Shown here in pieces: positions 49,379-60,383 of a stretch of DNA of 64,000 nt. The notes beneath the pieces are model-generated. The model was not told the DNA's origin. It did no database searches and worked only from the letters and a program-made list of their open reading frames with translations. Each line of letters opens with the position of its first letter. The stretch's first letter is position 1. Position numbers and translations under genes: made by a program. Source of the stretch: Microstegium vimineum (taxonomy: Eukaryota > Streptophyta > Magnoliopsida > Poales > Poaceae); the NCBI GenBank assembly GCA_022036555.1, contig CM039139.1:20979376-21043375 (forward strand), written 5' to 3'.

Positions 49379-49580
49379 CACTCCATCGATAAAAGAATGC
49401 AATTACATGATTTGGGCTAGTATTAACATTTATGTCTCAAAAAATCATTCTAAAATATATCCTATAACCAATCTAACGGTACTTATTTTGTATTATAAAT
49501 TTTAATATTTTTTATATAAACTTAATCAATGGTTAACTTTCGAAAAGTTTGAATTGTATTCTTCCGTGTACGAAGAGAAT
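49379..49580. mobile_element. Diverged Stowaway-like MITE
   Basis: CTCCATCGATAAAAGAATGCAA near the left and an inverse AATTGTATTCTTCCGTG near the right. The interior has AATCTAACGGTACTTATTTTG, as in Stowaway copies. Limits are approximate. Confidence 0.4.
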
Positions 49581-50004
49581 ATATTTTCCTCCCCACATGT
49601 CTCTCTTTCTGGCCCGTGTGTCATGGTACCGCCATTGGTCTAGCTCTTGCTCTCCAATGCACACCTTCAAGTACCGAGTTGTATGTGGCTAGGGCCACTA
49701 AAATAAACTATAGATAAAACCAGCAGGTACTCCTTACAAACAACATATGTACTACCTGTATTTGCGAAACATACTACTACTACTACTGTGATGGCACATG
49801 TACGAAATTAATGAACTGGACATTCTTTATGTGTTGAGAAATTAAAAATTACTGGGTTGAATTCATGTATACAAAAGACAAGCCTGTCGATCTCCACCTG
49901 TGGGCGTGTGCTATTGCAATTATACTGCTTATTTTTGGAACACAACGTCTCCACAACTAGTAATCTTCGTGCCCTATCTATAATTCCGGTAAGAGAGTAC
50001 TCAG

Positions 50005-50094
50005 CTCCCTCCGTATCATATTTAGATGATGTTTAGGATAGTGACACGGTTTTCCAAATACAATCTTGACCTATTATTTTTTAAAAAATATTTA

Positions 50095-50161
<67 letters not shown>

Positions 50162-50318
50162 TGTATATTTTTATTAAAGTATTTTTCAAGACAAATCTAT
50201 TCATATAATTTTTATATTTGCGATTTCAATAACTTAAAAGTTATTGATGATTTATATTCTCAATGCTTAACTCAAAATTTGTCCAAAACAAAGACATCTA
50301 AATATGATACGGTGAGAG
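50005..50318. mobile_element. Stowaway MITE carrying an (AAT)n expansion
   Basis: CTCCCTCCGTATCATATTTAGATG at the left is inverted at the right (CATCTAAATATGATACGG...). The interior is split by about 22 AAT units at 50096-50160. Confidence 0.75.
50096..50160. repeat. (AAT)n microsatellite
   Basis: Uninterrupted trinucleotide run inside a Stowaway MITE; it produces poly-Asn and poly-Leu shadow ORFs. Confidence 0.95.
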
Positions 50319-50319
50319 T

Positions 50320-51206
50320 ACGTATATTACTACCTTAGTGGCATATATTCACCATCATGAGTTTAAACTTTTGCCATATTTCCTTTGTGCTATGGGACAA
50401 CGACACGGCACCAAGAACAAAGGCACAAAATAATAAAGAGGGATCGGAGAGACACGGTAGCGCAAATCTAGACCTCCTAGCTTTAACCACAAGAAGAGGT
50501 TAAGGTACTAGTACTTAATCACTTAAAAAACAATTGCTCCTACGTACATGGTACAACTAGGTTTGGACCTATCACCTATGATCAGGCCCTGACCCCTGAC
50601 CTGAGCGCGCGGGCCTTTCACGTGCATGTGCAACCATGATCCAACCCCTGTTGTCACCAACCTCGCTCACCGGCCGGCGCCCAGCCAATGGGGCGCCCCC
50701 GTGCCTTGGAGACCGGATAAGGACGATCCTCATATTCATATCGTCGTCTCGCCGTCGCTTTGTTTGCAAATGCCCGCATGTTTAGCTAGCTAGGGCACGG
50801 TAAATTGCGTGGTTATTTCCTAACCACCATGCAATGCGGCATTGTCTTTTTATTACAAACTTCGGAGCTAGCTAGAGAGCTTGTTAAGCATCCAGCGCTT
50901 TTGACCCCAAATCAGGTCTCCTTTGCTCGTTGCTGGCTCCTTTTCATTTCATTTTCATTCCTGGCCTATCTAGCTGGAATCTATGCCCAGCATATATTAA
51001 ACTACGCGGAATTCTAGGGTTTGAGGCTTTGGGAGGCAGGAGTGCATGTAGTACTAAACAAAACTTTGCATCGGAGGCATTAGTAAAACCAAAGGGTGGA
51101 TGGAATAAAGAGATGCCAAGTGTAGTAGCAGTAGAGAGCACATTTACCCCGGGCTGAGTGCATGAGTGATTCCCTGTCACATGCCTACCCACGAGGCCTA
51201 GCTAGC

Positions 51207-51239
<33 letters not shown>

Positions 51240-52562
51240 CCTCCTTTTGGCATGGCATGGGCTGATGCGCATGGCAGCGCACGCACCACACACAAGCACC
51301 ACCAATTGGCAATTGATTAGTCTTAATAATTACTCCATAGTCCCTGTTTGTATAATAAACAAACGAGCCAACAAACAAAGGAAAAAGGCCGCACAAGTGG
51401 GCGTTGATTAGTACGAGAGCCGGCGTCGTCGTTGGCTTTGGGCGGGTATAAACTAGTGAGTGCCATCCTTATCTCAGACACCACCCGGCCCTGTTTCCCC
51501 ATCTCCAACTTGTGGAATCCCGACGCCATATTAATTATAACTAATCCTCCTCCTCCTCCTCCAACCGCGCGCCGTGCGAGTGTGACCACTCTGCACCAAA
51601 CCTAATCTCCTCGGGACACGGGCGGGCTACACGCTGGCCTCCTAAGCTTTGATTAGCTTAGCGTCCTAGCTAGCTAGCTAATCCGATCCGTGCCCTGGAG
51701 AGAGGCCATCAGCTTTGACGCGATACCAGCAGGCCAGCAGCGTAATCCGCATGGTGGTTTCCCTTAGTTTAGTTTAATGGCGGAGGGAGATCTCCGACGA
51801 TCCGCTTGGCCGCCGCGCCCGGCCGATTGGGCAGCAGCTCGGCGCCGTGTCGTGGGCGCCTGGGAGCACGACAGCGACTGCCCGACGATCGATCGAGCCG
51901 GCGCCCGCGCGCGGCTGCCTAGCTAGCGTGCAAACGGAAAACGGTGGAGACTTCTTTAGCGAAGCACGCACGCAGCAGCAAGGAGAGGAACATACGTACG
52001 CCGCCTCGAAGCGCGCGCACACTCGCGGCGGATTCGCTCTTTGCGTGGATCGATCTCGTCCACCTTTGGGTCCTCCTCTCCTCCAAACGGGCTCGATCGG
52101 GGAGCGAGGGTGTGGCGTGTTGCGCTGCTAATACCAATGCGTGTTGCTCGTCGTTACGCGCGCGCAGCTAATTTCTCGCGCCTGCGTTAACTGACTTGAT
52201 CGTTCGTCAGCTTTCGGACGACGTGTGTTGCTACTAGCGGCCCTATTAGCTTAATCTTAACATAACAGTCATATAGCTAGGTCTATGGGTCAAGGGTATT
52301 CAATGGAGAAAAGAAAAGTCAGGCTGCCCTCCTTTGCTTCCATTCCAACCCTAATTAAGTGTACGTCCACTGTTTCTTTCTTCTGCGTCATGTTAAACAA
52401 TAAGGTGCTGGTAATAATAAGTGAAACGAAACAATAAGGTGCTGGTAATAATAAGTTTTTATTGTACATACGTACAAACTTGTAATTTATAATGAGTCTC
52501 TTCATTCGTTCGTCCATAAATTCAATGCGCACATTATGATCCATCACCCCATGCAGTTCAAT
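50320..52562. other. Intergenic, no gene recognised
   Basis: Mixed composition. Contains a (GA)n run at 51210-51238, repeated CTAGCTAGC words, and CG-rich sequence at 51780-52180 with no recognisable protein. Confidence 0.45.
51210..51238. repeat. (AG)n microsatellite
   Basis: About 14 uninterrupted AG units. Confidence 0.9.
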
Positions 52563-52565
52563 TAA

Positions 52566-52875
52566 GGTCCTGTTTAGTTCCAACCAAAATCCAAAATGCA
52601 AAATCCGAACTATTTTGGATTCCAAAATTTAGAATGCAAAATATTTTGGTGAGGTGTTTAGTTCCAACCAAATTTTGGATTCCAATAATGGGGATTATGA
52701 GGATGACACACAAACCAATGCAAAGATTCCCTTATTTTGATCTCTTGAGTCCAAAATACAAAATGGGGAATGGACCACTTTTTATCAAATATTCTGGGTG
52801 GTGTTTAGTTCCATTTTACGAAATGAAGAACCAAAACCCAAAATATTTGGATTCCATGGGGAACTAAACATGACC
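52566..52875. mobile_element. Tourist-type MITE with TAA target duplication
   Basis: GGTCCTGTTTAGTTCC and its inverse GGAACTAAACATGACC form the ends. TAA is repeated at 52563-52565 and 52876-52878, the PIF/Harbinger target. Internal TTTAGTTCCA words repeat. 310 bp, no ORF. Confidence 0.8.
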
Positions 52876-52879
52876 TAAG

Positions 52880-54747
52880 TTAGCTATACCTATGTACGAG
52901 TCCCTCCGCCTCCACTCTCCGAGCAACACGTGTACTACGTATATATACCAAAATGCCAGAACTAGGGCATGCATGCACCATCATGGCAACAAGTGTAAAC
53001 TCGCGGCTTTGTTTTAACGGCAGCACTAATGCCACGTTAAACCGGCGGAATCATGCATGGCCCGGCTTTCCCCGAAAGGCGCCAAGTTTTGTGCCACATT
53101 TTAAGGAGGGGCGACAGGCAGGTTTAATTGGATGGCAAGCAAGCTTCAATCCCAAGGCTAGCTGCTGCACACTTGGCATGTTTCAGTCCATGGTTTGTTT
53201 GTTATGATACTACTCCTCTCCTCTTTTTTTTTCCCCATGTATGCATGCTAGCTCTAGCTAAAGCAGTCTTCACTAAACTTAGTTTGTTGCTCCTCCCTAA
53301 TAAACTAATATAGTCCCAAGTTGCACGGTAAAGCTAGCTTAATCACAAGCTAAGCTAACCACACAGCCCACAGAAGCAAAGGTTGATATATAGGGTTCTT
53401 ATTAGCTAGGGTACGTAGGGGACCTTGGAACATTCAGACAAATTAAAGGCGAAAGGCTAACATTAATCGCCACTAAACAACTCGCTAACCTTTGAAGCAC
53501 ACATGTATATGCTCCGGACACACGCCGAAGCTCACACAAGTGGCGATCTGGCATGACGTGGACGGACATCGCTGATCTGGCTTCTCCCTTGAAGCGACAC
53601 GTGAGAGGCGGGTTCGGGCGATGGCGTTGCCGGAGCGTTCTAGCGGCACGGACGCCGAGGCGCCCTCGAGGAGAGGGTGATGCATGGTGGTGATTCCGAG
53701 CTTAAATATGACCAAGTGTACGTTAAAGGCTATAGGCTTGTAAGTACAAAAATGGTTTTGCCAGTGAGATTATATATTGAGGTGGACGACGCGGTCGCCA
53801 TGGCGAGGCGAAACGTGGCCATCGTGTCGCGATTAGTCTATTAATGGCCGGGCCTGTTTTAATTAGGCGGTGTCCGATTAATCATATTGATCGATCAGCT
53901 GCTTGAAAGGCGCGGCAGCTTTCTTGCACGATCACTTTGTTTTTATTTGGGGCTCACTTCTTAAGGCCGGGAAAATCTTTATCGTGTGATTTGCTATACA
54001 AGGCAAGTATGTGACATAAGGGCTGACGCATCATAACCATGTCAACACAACACTATCTCACTCTGTGTGTTTTGTATGTATGCGTGATAATCGGACTAGC
54101 ACGGTATATATGATGATCATCCATGCAGCTAATATATAGCATACGAGGAGTACATGCATACATATCTTTTTCAACTTGTGTGTGTTAAAAAGTTTGCAAA
54201 TGCAAAGAGGAAAAAAACAGCAAAAGTAGTTACATTATTACTAGGTTTATTTATGCAAAGATCAACTATGTTTATTTCTTCTAAAAGTAAGATCAGATGC
54301 AAAAGTGCCAGCTAATCTTGGATTAGCCGGAAAAGAAAGCAAGATTAGCAACATGATATTCCCCGTATACTCAATTATATCCACTCACCGTTTTAATTGA
54401 TGACACCCGCCGATTGTTCTTGGAATAAAGACATTTATGTTAGGTAATCAGATGCAAGGTTCTTTTGTTGGGGAATAAAAGAACAGCCATGAAATGGCAA
54501 ACTGCTAGAACATTGTAAGCTGCATTGTCTGTACATACATACACGCCAGATACCGTACATTCAGAAAACAACACAGCAGGAGTTGCTTTACATCTAGCCC
54601 AATCAAAGTGCATTCTGCAATACCAATATGATACATGTGAGAAAGCACTCCACACCAGAAAGCTGCACAATCTTATACAATGTATATACAGTATACACCG
54701 TTAAGTATCATCCCAATGCACTTTCAAACTGTCCTGACAATCACAAA
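52880..54747. other. Intergenic, no gene recognised
   Basis: AT-rich with small ORFs. Many TAGCTAGCTA and ATGCATGCA words. No domain seen on either strand. Confidence 0.45.
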
Positions 54748-56530
54748 TCTATACTATAAAGGAGCGAAAGAATTGCAAATTCATTCTCACCTAAAAACTC
54801 TCTACCCACCTAGATTTTCAATGCTTAAATCTACATCTAACGGATCTCATTCAACTACAAACTGTGGACCCAAAGCCTATCCTGACATCTGACATATGGA
54901 ACATGAAGCGATACCCGCGTCAAAGTTTTTTACACCAACAACGTTTCTTACCCGCCCGTACATACCCGCTCCTCCGAAACCTCCAGACGCGCGCGCTACG
55001 CTCCTGCGTCTCCGCCAAAGGCCGCGTGCTTCCTCGCTCCCAGTCTGCGTAAACTGCCGCACTCCCTTGTTAGCGAACGTCGAGGGCCGCTCGGCTGCTA
55101 GACCGTCAGGGGAACAGTCTGCGCTTCGCATCGCTGTGCCCGCCAGCCAGCGCCCCAGCGATTGTCGTCTTGCCGCTGAGACGAAGAAAGGCGGCAGCGG
55201 CATGAAGTTCCACGGGTGCGCGTGGGCACCGCGCACGGCGCCGGGGCGCTGCTGCAGTCATGGCGGGCTGGCGGCAGATGTCGCGGACGTCGCAATGCTC
55301 GACGGCTTTCTTCCATTGCGACGGCGGATGGCCACGACGCCTCTCCCAAACCCGACAGAAGCCGCAGTAGCCCTCCGCTGCATCGCACAGGGGCGGTGGC
55401 GCCACCTCCCCATAGGCCATGGCGGCGCACCCTCGCATGGTAGCGCGTCCTTTCCCGGCCTCCCAACCCCCATAGATGGCGTCCACTTGGTGGTGGATCC
55501 GGCGACGCTCCCCATGGTGAGTCGTAGCACGATTGAACTCCAATTACCAGTGAGTTTCCTAAATCTAATTTTCTATGTTCTATGCAGATCGGACACTACA
55601 TGAGGTGTAACAACGTCTGTATTATCTATTGAGATTTATTTTGATTTCCTGCAGAAGTCTAGCGTCTCTCACATCTATGCAGAGCCGCACTGAATTCTGT
55701 TAAGTTTTATGGATTATAATTGGTTCAGGATTGGTTATTAGTGCAGAAGCTTAGTCAGTCCGATGAGAACATGAGCGCAAGCAGCATGGATATTGCACCC
55801 GGTACGTTGGTTAGTGCTTCTGATGCTCTGTATATATATTTTTTATAACTTTGTTCATTGGGGTATTACTGGTATACAGGTGTGTTCTGTCGTTGTAGTG
55901 ACCTTATCTCTGTAAAATCTTCTGAATAATGGTGTCAGGATGGCAACGTGACAGAGGAAAGCCATCAGATTCACAAGGATGATAAATTCACTGCAGATGG
56001 ATTGGTGTGTTTACTTCTCTGTGCAAATGTTTGGATTAACTTCTCTCAAATCAATATACATCAATATTGTATTTGCATGCACAATAAATATTTAAATGTC
56101 TTCATTCATTTAGGGGGGAAATGGTTTCAGTCAACATGCACGATCTGGTTGGTGTTTGTTTGCTATGCAACATTGAGAAAATTGAAACCTAGCTTTATGC
56201 TATTTTGCATGCACTGTGATTATGAACTGAGGAGAGCAAGCATAAAAGGAAAATTGATGAGATTTCACACATGTCCTGGTTAGTGTTTGTTTGCTATGCA
56301 CCAAAAAACTGAAACATCTAATGTTATTTATGCAGTGATTGTCATAGGCTCATAGCCTCTTATGAAGAGTATACTTGTGGAACCTTAGGATGGAGTTGCT
56401 CAAATTCTTGTAAAATGATTATTAATGCAAGAAGCAGTAGTATTGTTGAAATGTTTTACATTTGTAAACTCTTCTGGATTAGTCAATTGTTGACATGAAC
56501 ACGTGCGTGCCGCACGTGCGTGTTCACTAG
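54748..56530 (+). mobile_element. Non-autonomous Helitron
   Basis: It begins TCTATACTATAAAGGAG directly after A (54747) and ends CTAG directly before T (56531), the Helitron A|T insertion. A perfect hairpin (CACGTGCG, loop TGC, CGCACGTG; 56500-56518) lies 8 bases before CTAG, as the family requires. There is no Rep/helicase ORF in the 1.78 kb. A GC-rich internal block (54900-55550) has an open plus-strand frame ending in a donor-like ATG|GTGAGT, followed by acceptor-like GTTCTATGCAG and CCTGCAG sites, so it may be a captured gene fragment of unknown origin. Confidence 0.8.
56500..56530 (+). other. Helitron 3' terminal hairpin and CTAG
   Basis: 8-bp perfect stem with a 3-base loop, then CGTGTTCA and CTAG. 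This is the transposition stop signal. It lies 36 bp from the stop codon of the glycosylase gene, on the side where that gene's 3' UTR must run. Confidence 0.8.
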
Positions 56531-56566
56531 TAAAAAAAAATTACTCAGGTTGACTTCAGTGACTTG

Positions 56567-58929
56567 CTACACCTCCCTGATATCTGAACCCTCCGAAGAT
56601 GACGAGCCCAGCCTTCTATCAGGCAATGCTGGCTCTGCTCTCACATCGTTTTCACTGGCCTTGTGCTGGCTGCAAGCCTGAAACCTGAAGCAACATGACA
56701 GATGGTCGTTAACGATCCCGGCGACCTGCATGAAGGAGTAGATCGTTGTTGGGCCGACGCACTGGAATCCTCGGCTCATCATGTCCTTGCTTATGGCTTC
56801 AGCTTTCGGCGTCTTTGTAGGTACTTGGCGAGCATAGCGGAAGCCGTTTTTTATGGGCTTGTGGTTCACAAAGCTCCAGCAGTAGTTGCTGAACGATCCG
56901 AATTCCTTAACCACCTACAGATAAGCATTTCGAAAGTTTAACACATGGAATACTGAAGTTATGAAACATATGGTACTACACATAAGATGTTTGATCAAAT
57001 CATTGTGAGCTGAAAATCATGTATAGAAGAAGCCCATGTATCACACTATTCAGATTCTCAAAGGGTACATGATGTGGCCCATGTACAAAACGTGGTCTCC
57101 GCATCTTGGGATTTCTCTCTTAGGGCGTCCGCAATGGTAATAGCTAGTACTAACTATATAGTCAGTTAATGTGGAGGTGAGAGACAATAAAAAAGACTAA
57201 TATATACTACTGGACCCATATGCTCATCTCACATGATCTTGGGCTACGTGAAATAGATAAACTATTTGCTTGTAGCTAGTGACTACTCTCTCTCCTACCT
57301 TTTGCTTGCCATGTCACATCTAGCTAGCTAAATAGCTAACCATTGCGGACGTCCTAGAAAATGACTGTTTTAGTGTTGTACTAGTCAGCTGATCCGTAAG
57401 TTGCAAAGCAGAAAAAGTAACTTGAGTGTGATCTCACTAGTTTTTTATATGCTTTGGACAAATCACAAATGGTCAAAATTTGTGATGTTGCCAAATTTCT
57501 GATACCGTCCGCCGCCCCCCCCCCCCCCCCCCCCCCCTGCCCTGTTGTTAAATGTCAAAGAAAATGGCAAATAGGAAAAACTGAAAAATATTAGCATTCA
57601 GCCTCATCAGAAGATCAGTAAGAAGTATAACACATTGTGTCCTCGTCCAGTCGTCCATCAGTGACAAACTCAATAAAAAGATTTGATGCAAATGCAAATA
57701 ACTGTAAGAATACAGACACCTGTACCTTCTGCATTTGCTTGGCATTTGTTACAACTGCTCGAATCTTTTGCTCTGACAGCAGCACGATTCCATTTGACCT
57801 CAATATGTTTATCTTTTTCTCCGTGAATTCAGATACCAATGCAAAGTTGAAGCCATCGAAAATCTCCCTGATACAAACGATGAATCCATCAGTGGACATC
57901 CTAACACCCTCGCTATGAACAGAGTTTCAGTTTTGGGCAACATACCTGAATTCCTCCCTCTTGCTCAAAATAGAAGGCCAGGTGAGTTCACCTAAGGCTT
58001 GTGAAAGTGTGAGGAGCTCGAATAGCATTCTGTCATCATGAACGGGAACTCCCCATTCTTCATCATGGAATGCGACATAGAAGGGTTCTGAAGAAATGGA
58101 GGTACCATACCATACCACCAAAAATCATGATATTAGTTGATAACAGCAATCCTATACTTTCACAAAACTGAAAAAAATCAACAAAAGTAGTATGAAAGAT
58201 GTGCATAATGACTATTTGTACAAAATGTACTTCTTTCCTAGGTATTCGGAAACCCCCCCTTAAAATTCAGGTGTTTATTTTGCAGAATGACTATCAGTAC
58301 AAAAGAGTAGACATGCATGTTCGCCAGTTTCAGATCGTCAATGGATAACTAACAGTTCTAGAGCTACAAACTCAGGATATTTAACACCAATTCAGTAACA
58401 TCTAATAGCAGTCAGCATAAAAAAACCATGGTCTGTTTTTTTTTTAATATGAAGACAAAACAACAAAGTTATGAAGGTAGTTGAAATCCAACTGATTATG
58501 CTTCAACCACAACCACAGAGCATATGACAAAGGAGAAGTCTCAATTGTAACTCTATGAATTTGCAATGTACTGGAGGAACCATGAAGAAATTGCAGTTTT
58601 TTTTTTAAGTGAAACAAAAAGGAGGAACCAGAAAACTGTGATAGCTCACCCGAGTTTGCAGTGATCCAGGAACACCTCTTCTTCTCCGCATCCGGGCCAA
58701 CTGGCATCAGAGGAGGCGAGCTCCTGCACCTAAGTGACGGGACGAGCCTTCCATTCTTGCCCCTTTTCTCTTGATCATCCAATCGTCCCTTCGCCTTCGA
58801 ACTGGCCGGCGTCTTGGCTCTCTCAGCTGGCTTCGCCCTGGCACTGGCTACCTTGGAGGAAGTGGTGGGGAGGGCTATCCGGATGCGGCGTACCTCCGGC
58901 GAGGGGCACTCTGACCTGACGCCCGGCAT
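56567..58929 (-). CDS. DNA-3-methyladenine glycosylase I (TAG family)
   Basis: A base-excision repair enzyme that removes 3-methyladenine. Four exons, 58650-58929, 57946-58087, 57726-57867 and 56567-56914, splice in phase to 303 residues. Residues 1-85 are a basic, Ser/Ala/Lys-rich extension that could hold an organelle or nuclear signal. The catalytic domain starts RCSWITANSEPFYVAFHDEEWG (Cys86, His101) and runs through the helix-hairpin region to WSFVNHKPI, GFQCVGPTTIYSFMQ and VNDHLSCC (His259, Cys263). Cys86, His101, His259 and a C-terminal Cys fit the zinc snap of the bacterial enzyme. The bacterial catalytic Glu appears to align with Ser in LTLSQALGELTW; I believe plant members share this, but it should be aligned. 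A MITE and a poly-C run lie in intron 3, and a Helitron ends just past the stop. Confidence 0.93.
57123..57354. mobile_element. MITE in glycosylase intron 3
   Basis: GGGCGTCCGCAATGGT at the left and the inverse GGACGTCCGCAATGGT at the right, flanked by TA on both sides. 232 bp, no ORF. Confidence 0.75.
57515..57537. repeat. Poly-C run (23 bases) in glycosylase intron 3
   Basis: Uninterrupted C tract; exact length doubtful in any assembly. Confidence 0.95.
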
Positions 58930-59566
58930 TGTGTCAAGACTCTGGAGCTTCGCTTCGCATCGCAGTGTTTGTTCAGTTCGGCAGGGACGAGCGGCTTATT
59001 AACGCTGTTTGAAACGGATGCGGAAAGACGGAGTCACCCCTGACGCGGTGTTCGAAACAGGACGCTAGGGCAGCCGTGTCGGGCTGGACGTCGCCGTCAG
59101 CTGCCGGTGCAACGGCCTCGGCACCAAGGGTGGCGTTGCAACGACGCGACGCCTCGTCGCCTCGTACCGTTACGCACAAGCATTGCGTAGGCATAGGCCG
59201 CCCCAAGTCTCAAGTCTCAACACGTAGTCAGTCTCCGTCGCGCGCGTCGGCGAATTTGCAGCCCAGGCTTCCGTTAGTTTGCTTGCAGCAGCCGGCAGAC
59301 GCGCAGAGCTCTCGTAGGCAAAGATCTTCCCATGAACTTTCGACAAGTACACTGCAGTAGTCCTTGGAGAACCACCTTCCAGATGTAACGTAACAGTGCA
59401 AGGAACACGACAAGACGACGAATGGACGCACAATTGAAGAATGTGATATCAGCAACAGAATCGGCACTGGATACGGCAAAAACTTGTGATACCAGCATGT
59501 AGAGTAAACCTGCAACCATTGCCTTCAAGCCAGTTGAGTGCTTAGGCAAAGCAAATCTCTGTTCTA
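58930..59566. other. Intergenic, glycosylase promoter side
   Basis: GC-rich up to about 59350, then mixed. No domain in the ORFs, no clear TATA box. Confidence 0.4.
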
Positions 59567-59836
59567 CTCCCTCCGTCCACCACGAAAGAATCAATTCCTA
59601 GAATCCATGTCAGTCAATTTTTTTTTTAATTTTAACTAACTTTGTAGAAAAATACAACAACACCTATGACTTAAAATGAGCACCATACAAAAATATATTC
59701 TTAGATAAATCTAATGATACTATTTTGATACTATAACATTTAATATTTTATTCTATAAATTTAGTCAAAGTTCAAAAAGTTTGACTTAGTACAAACCTAT
59801 AAATCTATTCTTTCGTGGACAGAGTGACGGAGGGAG
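59567..59836. mobile_element. Stowaway MITE, copy C
   Basis: CTCCCTCCGTCC...GACGGAGGGAG tips with TA at 59565-59566 and 59837-59838. 270 bp. The best preserved of the three related copies. Confidence 0.85.
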
Positions 59837-60383
59837 TACTTTACAGGAACGTTTCAGAATTGTTGTAGGGAAAGTAAACAGGACGCTGAATGGGTCCAAC
59901 GAATCTAGTTCTGTACAGATTCTTTCAATCTCTCTGACTGCCTGTTACCACTTGATCTGAGTTTTCCAGAAGCACACCTGAACATTGCAATGCAGGGAAC
60001 TGCATACAGTAACTATGAAATAATATGTGATGTCAGCCCCTCAGGTCAGCCTAGATAGCATTCGCCAAGCCTCCAGCTTCTGGCCAAAAAAATTGGACTT
60101 GATATCAATCAAGCACTGCACTGCTGAGAAACGAGAGGTCACACAGTAGGTCAGCACTGTAAGACGGCACTCATCTGGAGATGGGGTGTTCTTCACCAGC
60201 TGAAGAAAGACAGGTGATGTTACAAGCCAATAATACAGCAGTCATGAAGTGATTGGATAATAGATGGGGGAAATGACTGCTTACCGACAAACACAAGGTG
60301 CAATGCTATTGCAAAAACCACTTGTCATAGGTGTCAGTTGCATCAACAATTCATATGTTCATAGCATGCTCTTAGCAATCAAA

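Noticed and set aside
50022..50208. Poly-Leu and poly-Asn ORFs
   Set aside because: Translation of the (AAT)n microsatellite.
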